From: Margaritispora aquatica
Lineage: Eukaryota; Ascomycota; Leotiomycetes; Helotiales; Discinellaceae
Assembly: GCA_007644065.1 (NCBI GenBank)
Contig: VJWN01000002.1
Span: 196,135-260,134 of the forward strand
Length of the DNA stretch: 64,000 nucleotides
Direction: 5' to 3'
Shown piece after piece: positions 1 to 11,493 of this stretch. Numbering within the stretch: position 1 is the first letter of the stretch; every line of letters starts with the position of its first letter. Under the pieces are notes generated by a model. That model saw nothing but the letters and a program-made list of their open reading frames with translations. It ran no database searches and had not been told where the DNA came from. A program made the position numbers and the translations under genes.

Positions 1-103
1 TGACTTCCTTGCATATCTCTCCTCTTGTGATCTTACTCCAAATAACAACCAGCATCTGATATTGAACACAAGGCTCCTTCAAATAACGTGAGCTGCGATC
101 AAG
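1..103. other. 5' flank of the first ankyrin gene
   Basis: This short stretch lies upstream of the ATG at 104. No coding sequence or clear regulatory element is recognisable in it. Confidence 0.4.
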
Positions 104-2893
104 ATGGATCCAGCCTCGATCGTAGGCCTCGTTGGCGCCGCGACTGGCCTGGTCATGACATGCGGCAAAATCGCCAAAGGGCTCCACGACCTGAAGACCA
201 AGTACGACGACACGGGCTCAACTTTGCGCAACCTATCTTTCGAATGCAACATCCTGAGTGTGGCCGTAGCCCAAATCAAGGAATGGATCGAGGACCAGGC
301 CCAGTATACCAGCGAAGCCGACCAACGCACGCAGCCTCTCAGCGAGGCCATTGCCGGGTTCCAGACGCTGCTTCACCCACTATATAGTGATATCACCATT
401 ATGCTTGGGAGAGTCGATGCGTCAAATAGGCTCCAACGTAGGGTCAAAATTAGCGCTATCTGGAAGGAAACTGAGATCAAGGAACATTTGGATAGTGTCC
501 GAGGGCATGTGCAGGCTGTACATTTTCTCCTCAGCGCGACGACATTGTAGGTCTTCTATCCTCTCTTTCCGAGTTTCGCTAAGCGTTTAAGACCACGGCG
601 AGATGGGACCAAGAAGTTCAAAGAAATCGCCCGCAGTATCATGTGCCATAATGATGGCAGCATTCTCGACGACTGGGCTTCGACCCACGCCAATGTTGAA
701 TTCGACTTTGATGACGAGATCATTAATTCCACGGCGTATCGCAAAGCTTTTCGTTCATTTCAGAAAAGTCCACGAGATAACCCTAGAGATGAAATGAAGG
801 TAGAGTCATCAACCACTCCAGGAAATTCTCGAGGCAAAAAAGGTTCCTCACCACCAGTTCCCTTGCCCACCCTCAAAGAAGATTATCAGGTGCCAATCGT
901 ATCACCAATTCCGAAGATATTGAACGAACCTGCCATCGCGCCGCACAAACCAGCCACGCCACCTGTGACTAGGCCGCATCAACGAGTACCATCTTTTGTA
1001 GAGTCAATTCCCAATCATAGAGAAGAATTCAATTATTTCGGCGGGGCAGATCCAATACCAATACCAACACCGAAATAGCCATCCAAGGTCCCACGAAGAA
1101 ATCCAGTAGAGTATGAACACTGGATTCGCCAAAAATCTACTGGGGGAGACTTCTACTTCAACACTTACACCAGAGAGAAAACCACATTCGTCTGTCGAAA
1201 ATCAATAAAGGATGATGTGAAAGACATAAATAAAGATATCGACCATGACTTGCTGCCCGAATCTGAGTGTTGGGTCAATCTCGTGTCTCCAAAATTTGGA
1301 AATTTCTGTATCAATACTAAAACGCAAATCGCGCCCTCTTTCGATTTCCAGGAAGGAAGATATGGGGCCGAAGCCGTCACAGGGTTTATAAGCCTGGCAG
1401 TATTCTGTACATCAATGGATAAAGTTAGCTTAGCCCAAAAAATAGCTGTCATAGCCAAGTTACCATTAGGCGTCAACTCAAGAGATAAGCAATGTCATAG
1501 TGCACTTCATTGGTCGGCAATTTCTAGGGAATCGGCTGATCTTTCAGTTAGAGGGCTAGTAGACGCTGGTGCAGACGTAAACCTTCAAGGATTTATTGAT
1601 TCTACGCCATTGCACCAAGCAGCAACTCACGGCAATACTGAGGCGGCGAAAGCGCTCTTGGAACTGGGAGCCAAAGATATGGCCACAACAAGCGGCCGAA
1701 CTGCGCTCTATAATGCAATCTCGTTTGGACATCTTGGCGTCGCGAAAGAACTCTGGAGATGCAATTTTACTATGCTGCCCAAAGACAAATGTCCTGGCAA
1801 CACTGCACTTTACATAGCGGCTAGTCGACAGCACGAAGAAGTCGTCAAGATTGTCCTTGAGCGACAAAGAATCGCTAGTGAAAATAAGTCTTTCGAATTA
1901 CACGATGTATGTCTGTTTGGCGAAACACAAGCCGCCGAGATATTCATCAAGTATGGAGCTGACGTAAACCTACAGACCATCAGCAAATGCAAAGGCAGCT
2001 TGACTTCAGCGCCATTAGCTACTGCCATACGAAGCAATTCATCAGGTGTAATCAAACTTCTTTTCGAAAAAGATGCAACTACAGACAAAATTTCCATGTT
2101 TTATCACGGCGATTCAGAGCTCTCAGCAACATCAGAATCAGCAATACAATATGCTTGCACACACCCGCAGGTTACAGCTGCAACACTCGAGCTTCTTTGG
2201 TCCTTTCAAACAACAGGAAATGCTCAACGTCGCTCATTCCTTGCTCGAAGCTCAAGACCACAGATACTCGGGGAGATGTTAATTGGTATAAGTTGCATAC
2301 GCTACACCAAACAGGAAAATAACTTGGAAAAACTGAGTTGGCTGCTAAACAATGGGGTTGATACCAGCTTTCAAGAAGAATCTGGGTTATATGCGATGCA
2401 CTACTGTGCAAGACGTAACAATGTTGACATCGCGTCTATTTTGATCGAATCCGGCTGTGATCTTGACATCATCGATAACGCCGACGACTCCCCATTAAAT
2501 GAGGCAGTAGCTGTAGGCGCATTGGAAATGGTAGCGATTTTGTTGAAGAATCAAGCCATCATAAGGTTCATCAGTAATCGCTACAAGACTCCTATCATAG
2601 TAAAATTCTGTGAAAAGGGGTGGGATGGTGATCCAATAAGCAAAGCCTCGGAAATGTATATGCAATCTCATACAGACACTTGTTTTGAGATCAACATAAT
2701 TAATAGAACCAAAGAACCAAACCTGCATGCAGCAAAACATCTAGAGCACCCCCAATTAATGATGGCTTTCTCAAGAAAGCGAAGATCAACTGGAAGGCAT
2801 AAATTCCGAACACTTAAAATCAACCGAGACTCCAATAGTCGAGAAACAATGAACAAGAAAGAAAGATGCGAGAAGAAGGATGACGTAACTTAA
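104..2893 (+). CDS. Ankyrin-repeat protein with fungal STAND-type (PigL_N-like) N-terminal domain; in-frame TAG
   Basis: The product starts MDPASIVGLVGAATGLV, the small helical domain (PigL_N / 'fungal N') that opens many fungal NLR-like and ankyrin proteins. I read a 45-bp intron at 547-591 (GTAGGT..TTTAAG) that keeps the frame. A proline-rich linker follows, then from about 1490 to 2560 a run of ankyrin repeats (for example GLVDAGADVNLQGF, STPLHQAATHGNTEAA, IKYGADVNLQ, LIESGCDLD). There is no NACHT or NB-ARC domain between the two parts. All three coding blocks share one frame, but it is interrupted by TAG at 1076-1078. Either this is a nonsense mutation (CAG to TAG would be one C-to-T change), or the stop lies in an intron, since GT at 986 and AG at 1078 would remove 93 bp in phase, though the donor is weak and I see no branch site. 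The role is unknown; such proteins are often linked to nonself recognition, which is inference here. Confidence 0.7.
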
Positions 2894-3343
2894 AGGTCGT
2901 CGTTACGAAATCTCGCTTGTGCTCTGGCGACTATACCAAAATGAGCACTAGCTGTACAGTAGTTTAAAGTTTATCAGGCGAGCTGGGCAGCTATAACTAG
3001 ACGTTATCAGATTGAACACTGGACAGGAGAGAACAGTACCTTGGGTAGCTTATAATAGCCATAAGAAGTGATGATTATGAAAGTGCTTGCTTTTGTGATA
3101 GAGTAAAAAGATAACATGAGTGCCCAGTTCTATCAGATTGTGAATGAGTTTTGACAAAGTCAAATGAGGCCATTTAGATAAGGAAACACTTTTTGTGTGG
3201 TTTTTATTGCTCCTAACTCAAATACACAATGACTTATGTATATCTAGTTCCACAAAACCATCAACCTAAGTAATCAGCCTACCCAATAGGGTAGGTACGC
3301 CCGCATACATAAACAAAGCAGGTATAACCGCAAAACGCACTTC
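2894..3343. other. Intergenic, convergent 3' regions
   Basis: This is the gap between the ankyrin gene (plus strand) and the unrecognised gene (minus strand), so it holds two 3' ends. It is AT-rich. I see no coding sequence. Confidence 0.5.
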
Positions 3344-5364
3344 CTACAATCCACCTTCAGCACGCTCTTCGGCTAGACGATCTAGGAAGGAGGTAGCAGC
3401 GCGTTTCGCGGCCTGTTCCTTCTCTAAATCATCAGAATCATCCGCCTTGCGCTTAAGCTTGCCCTTTAGGGCATAGCGGTACTGAGTGCGCTTGACCAAC
3501 TCCTCCACCGTGATCACCTGGCCACTTGGTTCGTCAAGCACCAGTCGCAGCTGACCTTGGCTCTGTCCAATGCATTAGTGACTGAACAAATATGTGGAGT
3601 TATTAGGTAGAACGGCTTATGGCTACTTACCTTGACATTTCTGTCGATCTTGCTCCGCTCTGAATCGGTTACCTGGAAAGCTGATTTGAACTTCGTCCAT
3701 AAAAGATCAGGGTCTTGGAAGACCGGATTAGTAGAAACAAGCGCCTTTGGGGTGGTAGTAAGCGCCTTAGGCGGAGGCACCACGTCCGCTAGCTTCGCGG
3801 GCGTAGTAGCAGGTTCTTGCTTGATCTTCGGAGCGGGGGAGGAAAAACTGAGAAGGGCAACTGGAGACAGTCTACCGCGAGCGGAGTTCTGAGCCACAGG
3901 AGGAGGAACTGGCGAGACAAAGATGTTGCGGCGAGCTAGCATGGGGTCGTTGCGGTGACTAGGTGTATCAGACAGACGAGACGCACCGGGAATTACATCC
4001 TCGCGGTGCATAGATGGACGAGAGAGAGAGCGAAATGGGTTAGCGACAGGGACTCTAGCAAGAGAAAGAGTTCCCGAACGTCTCAGGCAGGCTTCGGTAT
4101 GACCCAATTTAGGTTCGATACCCAGAAATGCCTCCTTGGGCCAAAAATGCTCCCAAGTCTGCTTGTCGGCAAGATAGGCACGGATGTAGCGATTACAGTC
4201 AGGATGCTTGCGCCGGGCTTCATCGCGTGCTTTCTGGAGATATTGGAACATCTGGCCCAGGAATTTACCTTCGGTGGCACGATCTCTCATTAACTGCTCC
4301 TTGTGCAGATAGTAATCGCCCGGAGGCTCATTTTCCTGCCTGGTACGAGCACGATCCTTGCTAGGATCATGCCTAGTAGTGTTGATAGCCACAATGGGAT
4401 AATGCGCACGAGACTGTGTCAGAACGGGAGCTACAACAGCCTTTGACCGCTGTCGGGCGGCTGTGACACTCGCTGGATCATTGCCATTTGGATTGATACG
4501 ACTAGAGCCATGATATGTGGCATTGTTTGGCGCTTTAGAATCGGCTGGCCAAGGACGATCTACCAACTCTCCGGCATTAAAAAGCTGTTCTTTGTAAGTC
4601 AAAGGCACAGGATATTGAGCGTCTCGGGCTGCGATCTCAGATTGCGTCAGTCTCTGATGCGCATTCGAACCTCGAGGAGCAATCAAGAAAGAGCTTGACA
4701 GCTTATCGCCTGCTATGGCTTTTTAGCATAATATTCGAACTTAGTACTTTGGCAGAGCAAACCTTTGACAGCTGCGCTCAATGTGTCAATCGCTTGTGTT
4801 GATTGCCTGGGCGGAGAGTAATGATCGGTAAGGCGATTTCTTGGGACCTGGTCCACACGGCGCAAATCCGAGTCACGACGATCGCGAGACCGGCCAAAGG
4901 GCTCGACTGGACCAGCCGGATTGTACTTGTCGTGAGTCCACTCCCTGTCGGCTAGACTCTTCGGCCTAGATGGAACTTGCGCAGCTGCGCCGCGCACTGG
5001 GAGGTATACCAAGATACCCGGGAATGGATCCGTAGGAACTGCAGAGCAAGGACATATGAATTAGCAAAATTCCGAATATCCCCAATAATTGCACACACTC
5101 ACAGAAGCGCTCCCAGACCAAGTATTCGACTTTTGACAAACGCCAAAGGTACGAGTATGCAGGGTCGGGGTATTTGGTGGTGATTTCCTTGATCTTCGCA
5201 TTGAAGAACTGCTGTAGCTGGAGGGTATCGACGCGGCGCTCTGCGGCGCGCTGGAGGATCAATGACTCTTGAGACTTGTAGGATTCCTCCATTGTGTTGA
5301 TGCCCTGCAATTGTTGCAGATTCGGAGTTGTAGATATTCGGATGGCGGATTTGGTTGCAAACAT
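3344..5364 (-). CDS. Conserved-looking hypothetical protein, four exons
   Basis: I do not recognise this family. Predicted exons on the minus strand are 5364-5103, 5038-4763, 4712-3631 and 3562-3344, with introns of 64, 50 and 68 bp that have proper borders (GTGAGT..CAG, GTTTGC..TAG, GTAAGT..CAG) and matching phases. They give about 612 residues. The first 90 residues are rich in Gln and helix formers (QLQQFFNAKIKEI) and include YLWRLSKVEYLVWERF. The middle is basic and Arg/Asp-rich (GRSRDRRDSDLRRVDQVPR) with aromatic blocks such as QTWEHFWPKEAFLGIEPK. A Pro/Ser-rich disordered stretch follows, and the tail is charged with a basic KGKLKRKADDSDD segment resembling a nuclear signal. The same frame is open for another 23 codons upstream of the chosen ATG and reads like protein, so a further 5' exon is possible. 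Confidence 0.6.
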
Positions 5365-6528
5365 GAAAGGGAATCCGTTTATGAGTGGGAGTTCGTCGAC
5401 GCTAGTGCCCCGATTGGGAAGCGACGAGGACAACGATCACGACCACGAGGCTGCCAGTAATCTCAGTGTTCCAAATGGTGAGGCTCGATCAAAGAACCTG
5501 TTGGCATAAAACAGCATCTGGACTGAAATGCGAATTATCACCAGGTGCTGTGACTTTTGGACCTCCAGACCTGTCCTGAACAACATACCCACTAGATGCC
5601 TTCTTCCATACATTCATCTTGTTCGTCTCATTCATCTCATTCCACCTCCTCTCAACTTCCTTGCCCCAGAAAAGACAAAGACAAAGTGAGAAAGTGGGAA
5701 AGTGTAGAGTCGAGACAATACCCAACACGCAGCTGTATCAACTCTTGGAGTTATTTCCTCAGGCCAGCCTCGCTAGAGTGAGTCCCTGGGTACCTCACTG
5801 ACTGCAGCAGCTCGTGAGGCACCTTGGCCTGACAGACACATGCCACCAGGACGGGTGTCTGCACGATCAATATTCTTGATCCCACGGATAGCCCTAAGAC
5901 CAAGTTCATAGCAAGTACCTCGCTCTTGCAAGAGCAAGGAAAAGCAAGGAAGTCCACTGTTGAATCAGTCATGGAAAAGCAACACTAGCAATGTCAAACA
6001 GCTAGTGCATAGGCAGTGTAGCAGTCTAAAAGCTTTGGATAGCTTAGGTAGAGCGCAGACAACTTTTCTGTAGCAAAAGACAATGAAAACAAGTACACAT
6101 GAATAATAGTGACAGCGAAAATACAATCTGTGCCATACTTAAGACACCACTGCCTGCAAAAACAAAGGACCGAGTAAATGTGCACAATTTCAAATCACAC
6201 AACATAAAGATGAGTACAGTTACGTGAGTGGAGATACACAATGAAAATATGACCAAGCACTCTTCATTGCTTGCGATGATGCTGCATCTCACCCATAAAT
6301 CATGCCTTCTAATCATGCCAATACAAATGCTGCCAAAATTCAAGGGAACGCCATAGAGCCTCCTCGGCCCAGGCCGTTCCAGCCATGCCCATACCGAGTC
6401 AATGAGCCATAAACATTTCGGCTCAAGGCTACCAAAGCAAAAACACCATTCCATTCCGATGCCACAGAATAAACGCCCTTTGCGCATAGGTATCATGTCG
6501 TTCGCACTTGGAAGGCGCTACTAAAGTA
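5365..6528. other. Intergenic, upstream of the unrecognised gene and downstream of NGG1
   Basis: Both flanking genes are on the minus strand, so this holds the promoter of one and the 3' end of the other. A 150-codon open frame at 6044-6496 (minus) has Cys/Leu/Phe-rich composition with no domain-like features. I treat it as chance. Confidence 0.4.
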
Positions 6529-8866
6529 TTAATCATCGTCCAGGCCCTCATCCCACGCTTCAAGCTCCTTTCTCTCATATTCACGCATTATTGCCTCGCC
6601 AAAGATACCACTTCCCTCATCCGCAGCTCGTCTGACCTTTCCAGCTTCAGGATCAAGTACCGTGCCGATAGTATCAATCCACCTTCGGCGCTTGTCCATA
6701 ATACTCTTCGTTACATCACCCAAGCCAGGTCTGGCCATCCCAGCAGCAACACCTTTCTCGCCAGCTGCAAAATGACTTCCACCGCCAGCACCACCAGGCT
6801 TCTTAGCTTTCTTAGTCTTGCCAAGTGTACGGTTACGCTTGAGGTATGCAATTTTGACCTGCTCATCCAAATCTTCTAGGATAGTATTGAATTCTTGGTG
6901 GGCCATCTGCTCGCGTGTGAGTGCCATTACACGAGCCTTCATGGCTCCATTTTTAATGGCCCGAGCTCTGAGCATTTCCTGTAAAACGCGAAGACGTTGA
7001 GCTGTCTCATCATCGAAATGTGCATCATAATCTGGCTCTGTATCAGGAGGTAGAAATCCAATATGTCGAAGCTCTTGCTTGATGCGTTCGTCTATTTGCG
7101 CGTAGTCCAGCTTGGGATGCGTGGCCTTTCTCCACGAATCCTCGTCGGAGCCAGGCATCCGAGTAGCTGATGGTAGAGGGGGAGGACCATCGCTTACAGG
7201 CATAGAGACCTCAAAGTCCCCGTTCACATCGCCATTGATTGAAGATTCACCGTTCGTAAGTCCATTCACAGCTGGCTTTTCTTCTGCAGGAGTGCGATGT
7301 TCAGGTCTCAGGGTAGCGAGCAGGCGAGACAGAACAGGGCCAGCGGAAATCTGGTCGGTCTCAGCAACACTGTCATCTATTTGCTCGACATTGCCACGGG
7401 GTTGGTTCAAGGGAAGCTTGTCTCGGCCTTGCTGTGGGGTATCGACAGCCATTGTCCCATCTTCCTCGGCCCAAATCTCTGTATAGTGTCGCTTCCCTCG
7501 CTTTGGTATAATATACGGGTTTACACGATCGCCCCTCTCCCTCAAGAACGCCAGATCTTCCTCCGTAAATGGACGGAATATGGGATCGATGAAAGTTGAG
7601 AAAGTGTTGAACTGGACTTGATTTGTAGGCTTGGCATTGCTGAAATCCATGTCCGGAACCGGGCCAGGTATCAAGTCATCCAAATTATGCTTCGGGAATA
7701 CCGCAACTGAATATATCTCTCTCTTCAAATCGTCGCTCATATCTTCTGTCACAGGTCGAATACCGTATATTGTGGGATCAGGGTATGTAGAGGGGTCTTC
7801 GCCGAACATTTGGAAGTGAGGTATTGCAGGTGCGGGTGGCGGTTGGTGCTCGTCCATACTTGTATCATCATCATCCTTATCATCGTTGCCCGTTGCCGCT
7901 GGAGTGGTGACCGCAGGTGCTGGCGAGAGTGAAGAACTTGCCGAGTCATTGTCGCGGGACATGCGTCGTATGGGTTTTTTGTCCTTCGATGGTGTAGAAA
8001 AGTCTACACATTTGTTAGCCCATATTGATAGATATAATTTGCATCTTGTTGCCAAAATTGCTCTTCCTTGCGCTCCTTGACCATGGTGACTTTCGCGGCA
8101 TCGTTGAGAGTTACCAAAAGTGACTGAAAATAAAGCAAAAGAATAGATCCTTGGTTGGCTGTAGTGTAGCAAATACAGTTCTGGAAGTACGGGACAAGAT
8201 ACCAGAGTAGATACTCCCTAGAAAAGAGAACAGAGAGGTAGAGTACTTACCAAATCCGGATCCATCCTGCGCAGCTACACCATGCGCTCCATGTGTTAAC
8301 GGTCGCTCTTTCTCCTCCTTTATCTCCCTCTCCCTATCTCGATCTCGAACGGCACTCCCCTCACCATCTCTCCTCTTCTTTTTCTCACCCTTTTCGCTCT
8401 TCTTTCTGCCCCTCTCCTTCTCTCGTTCTCGCTCACGGTCTTTCTCCCGCTCTATTTCCCGCTCGACCAATTCGCGCCCCTCCTTCTCCCTCCTCTCTCC
8501 CTCGATTTCTTCAGCTCTCTCCTTTTTCTCCTTGGCCATAAGTCGCATGCCCTTATCGCAGAGCTCTTCCCTTTGATCCACGACGTCTGCCAACACGTTG
8601 AGCTGGCTCAATAACGCATCCAACTCGCGGTAGCTGGGGATCGTGCTGCCGTAGTTTTCAATCGAGTCTTCCAGCGTGCGGAATGACGCGATGGGCAGAT
8701 TGAGGAAAGCGGTTGTGCCAGAGGCTAAGGATGCTCCAGAACCAGATGGAGGGAGTGATGAGCCTGACCCCGTAAGACTTGGTGTTGTGTTGCGGCTTCG
8801 TGATTGTCGAACGTCGCGTTCACGGCCACCCTTCTTGCCTGTGCCTTTCTGCGGTTGAGGGGGCAT
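6529..8866 (-). CDS. NGG1: Ngg1/Ada3, SAGA/ADA histone acetyltransferase complex subunit
   Basis: Ngg1 (Ada3) bridges Gcn5 and Ada2 in the nuclear SAGA and ADA complexes and is needed for nucleosomal acetylation. The call rests on the overall architecture. The N-terminus carries PIASFRTLEDSIENYGST. A long Lys/Glu/Arg helix lies around residues 100-190. After an acidic Ser/Pro-rich linker come GIRPVTEDMSDDLKREI and the C-terminal helical Ada3 domain (KQELRHIGFLPPD, ending GEAIMREYERKELEAWDEG). With exons 8866-8251 and 8003-6529 the protein has about 696 residues. The intron between them is 247 bp, far longer than the local norm, and contains a block that itself reads like an exon (8158-8045), so the middle of the gene model is uncertain. 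Gcn5, its direct partner, is encoded 12 kb away. Confidence 0.85.
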
Positions 8867-11493
8867 CTTTGGGATGTCGGCCTGGTCAAGAAAGGAATGA
8901 CTTCACCTGCGCATGCTGCTTCTTGATGGTTTGGATTTGAGATGAAGTGAGGAGGTACTGACGTTGTCGCGAGGCTATCAAAATAAGTGGAACGAAGGGC
9001 TAGGATCGGTGAAACAATAATCCGTGAATCACCGTCAGAACTTACACAAGACAATCAGTTATCTTCGTGACAACCAAACCCTTGGTAGCTGGTGTGAAAT
9101 ATCTGGGAGAAACCTCCTCTGGATCCTTTATTTATGTATATTTCTATAAGTATAAGGTTTATTCAAATTTTCGTGGCGTTATCACTACCTTCTAGCCGGC
9201 ACCTCGTTCCACCGTCGAGACTCCTCAGGTCAGGAATTCTGACAGCCTCGCATAGACCGGGCAAGTCTCACATAGTTACAGAAGTTGAGGTGCAGTACTT
9301 GGTCCTTGAGACGGTTGTTATTGAGTCTTCTCTTGAAGGAACTCTTCCCAAGCACCTGATTTGGTTTTGCCTAAGTAGGTATAGATGGGCTGCTTTTCAG
9401 ACAGTGAGAAGCCAGGAGTACATCTGATATCAGACGGTCCAACCACACAAGTTAGAGAAATACAAACTAATCAATATTTTAATATTGTTTTATTTTAGCT
9501 CTGTAAATGTTTAAGACCTAATATCTAAAATATTTGAATGTGTGGCTGGTTTACTTTGGTGAAAGCGTGCCAAATTTCTCAACACCATCTGATACACATG
9601 CAAGACTAGGTCGAGTAGTAGATTCACTTTTGTCTACTTTGTTATATTCTGGCTCCTTAGGTTTAATTCCCAAGATGTTCCGTCCATGGCAAGGTGAATT
9701 GCATGATTGCTTACCTTGTGTCTTGGACTCTTTGGGACCATTCACACAGTTTACAGGTGTGTTCTTTGTTTATTTACCATTTTGAATTAGTGAAGCCATT
9801 GTTCATAGATCAAGTCTAATGCTTACAATACCTCATAAACCATTCCTCGATTACTCTAGCCGGTGTCAAGGTTGAAAACATTGAACTGGCCTCACCACTC
9901 CAGCAGCCACGAATTGCTTTGCCTTACTCGCGATCCTATTTTGAGGCACATCGCAATCATATCGTAACCAGCTCGGTATTGGCTCCCGAACCATTCCGAT
10001 CTTATGTAAACCTGGTGTCATAGTTGAGCGGTTACCAGCACTGGGTTGATAGTAACAACGACGACTGCCAATACCAACTCAACACTCAAGATCTTTTACC
10101 ATTGTGGTACTCTTATTATGACCTGAAACCATAGCCAAACGAGCTCTGTTTCGTTTTGCCAGTTCCAATTGCGTTCCTTGGTACGTGGGCTTCCCCCGAA
10201 ACTTCGAAGTTTTCAAGTTGAAATTATAATTGAAATCCAAATTCCCGCGTTTTGTTCTGCTTACTACCAACCTTTCGCCACCACCAACAATATATAACTT
10301 ACCTCGGTGTCAAAATTTATTGAAGTCCGTCCCCGAGAGATAGAGCCAAACTTCAAGTCTCCCAATCTGAGAATATATATTGCTCACGAAGTAGCTGTGC
10401 ATTGCACGCTCATCCATAAGCTCTTCGATCAGCATATCGATTTCGCACATACTGATCGTTTCCAACTTGCCATCACATCAGCTTATGTTGAATCTTATCC
10501 TTCATATCCTAGTCCCATTATATATACCTCACGAACACGTCAAACCCCCCTCCCCCCTCCACGAGAAGCTCAAATGTCACTGAATCACACCTTGTATGTG
10601 CTATCAAAAAAAAAAAGTCTGCCAGCCTTCTCTCTTGCTGCACATCGCGACTCCCACGGAACACTGGGGACACCTGTGAAGCTAGGAACAGCTAGGAAGA
10701 GATCGGAAACTACCTACTCGGAACACTCAAAGCTCGGAACACTGCAAGCTCGGAACACTGCAAACTCGGAACACTCTAAGCTTGTCAGATCCTAAGCTCA
10801 TCAGCTCGTAACTTGAGTTCTTGGAAAGCCTACTCGTTGTGTCGAGTATCTTAAGGTAGGTTTGTTCTTACATTGCGCTTCTTAGAGAAGCTGGGAACAA
10901 CTGGGAACAACTGGGAAATTGGGAAGCTAAAAACCCGTAAAGCTAGGAACTTGGGAACTTAGATCATTGCGTTTGAGGTATTAAGGTGTTGAGTGAGGTG
11001 TTGAGAAACTACATTGCACGTCGCTCTTCCGTAACGACAACCCATGCGGACCATAAGGACCCTAAGTGCCTACCACCACCATGGCATTCCGTGCGTATGC
11101 GTAAGGATGCGTAAGTACCGTAAACTCGTGAGCTCGTCAACCCATAAGCTCATAAGCTGGCAAACCAGCCCACCTCGTGTATTCTATTGCACATCGCGCT
11201 ATTGGTAAGAATAGTTCGAAAGTTCAAGTTTGTAAGCAAGTGAGACCATAAATTAGGAAGTCTGGGCAGTAGGGAAGTTCGGGAACCTGAGAAGCGTTTT
11301 TAAGTCGAGACATCTGGAATCTGATAGAAACACGAAATGAAATAAGTGGCCAAATAAACAGCGATTTCACAACTCATAAACATAAGCCACACGCACACAA
11401 GCACGTATATAAATATCTACACTGATCCTCCCTCGCTTTCCACATCCTTTTCCTCTCCCAACCCCTCCCACCTTCTTTTCCCTGCCCCCTAAA
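8867..11493. other. Long intergenic region between NGG1 and urease
   Basis: About 2.6 kb that begins as the NGG1 promoter and ends as the urease 3' flank. It has AT-rich parts (9430-9540), low-complexity A and C runs, a perfect-period 16-bp tandem repeat at 10717-10780, and scattered GGAAC/GGGAAC-type repeats at 10660-10960. The open frames here lack an ATG or have no protein-like features. I find no gene. Confidence 0.4.
10717..10780 (+). repeat. 16-bp tandem repeat, four copies
   Basis: Four consecutive 16-mers start at 10717, 10733, 10749 and 10765. All share CTCGGAACACT; the last five bases vary (CAAAG, GCAAG, GCAAA, CTAAG). Degenerate GGAACA-containing relatives continue on both sides. 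Confidence 0.85.

Noticed and set aside
6044..6496. 150-codon open frame on the minus strand
   Set aside because: Cys/Phe-rich composition without domain features, located just past the NGG1 stop; best explained as 3' flank.
9534..9785. 83-codon frame (contains GLIPKMFRPWQGELHDC)
   Set aside because: Looks slightly protein-like, but begins without an ATG, has no splice support and no recognisable family.
10307..10795. 162-codon frame on the plus strand
   Set aside because: Runs through the 16-bp tandem repeat and low-complexity tracts and lacks a convincing ATG; not a gene.
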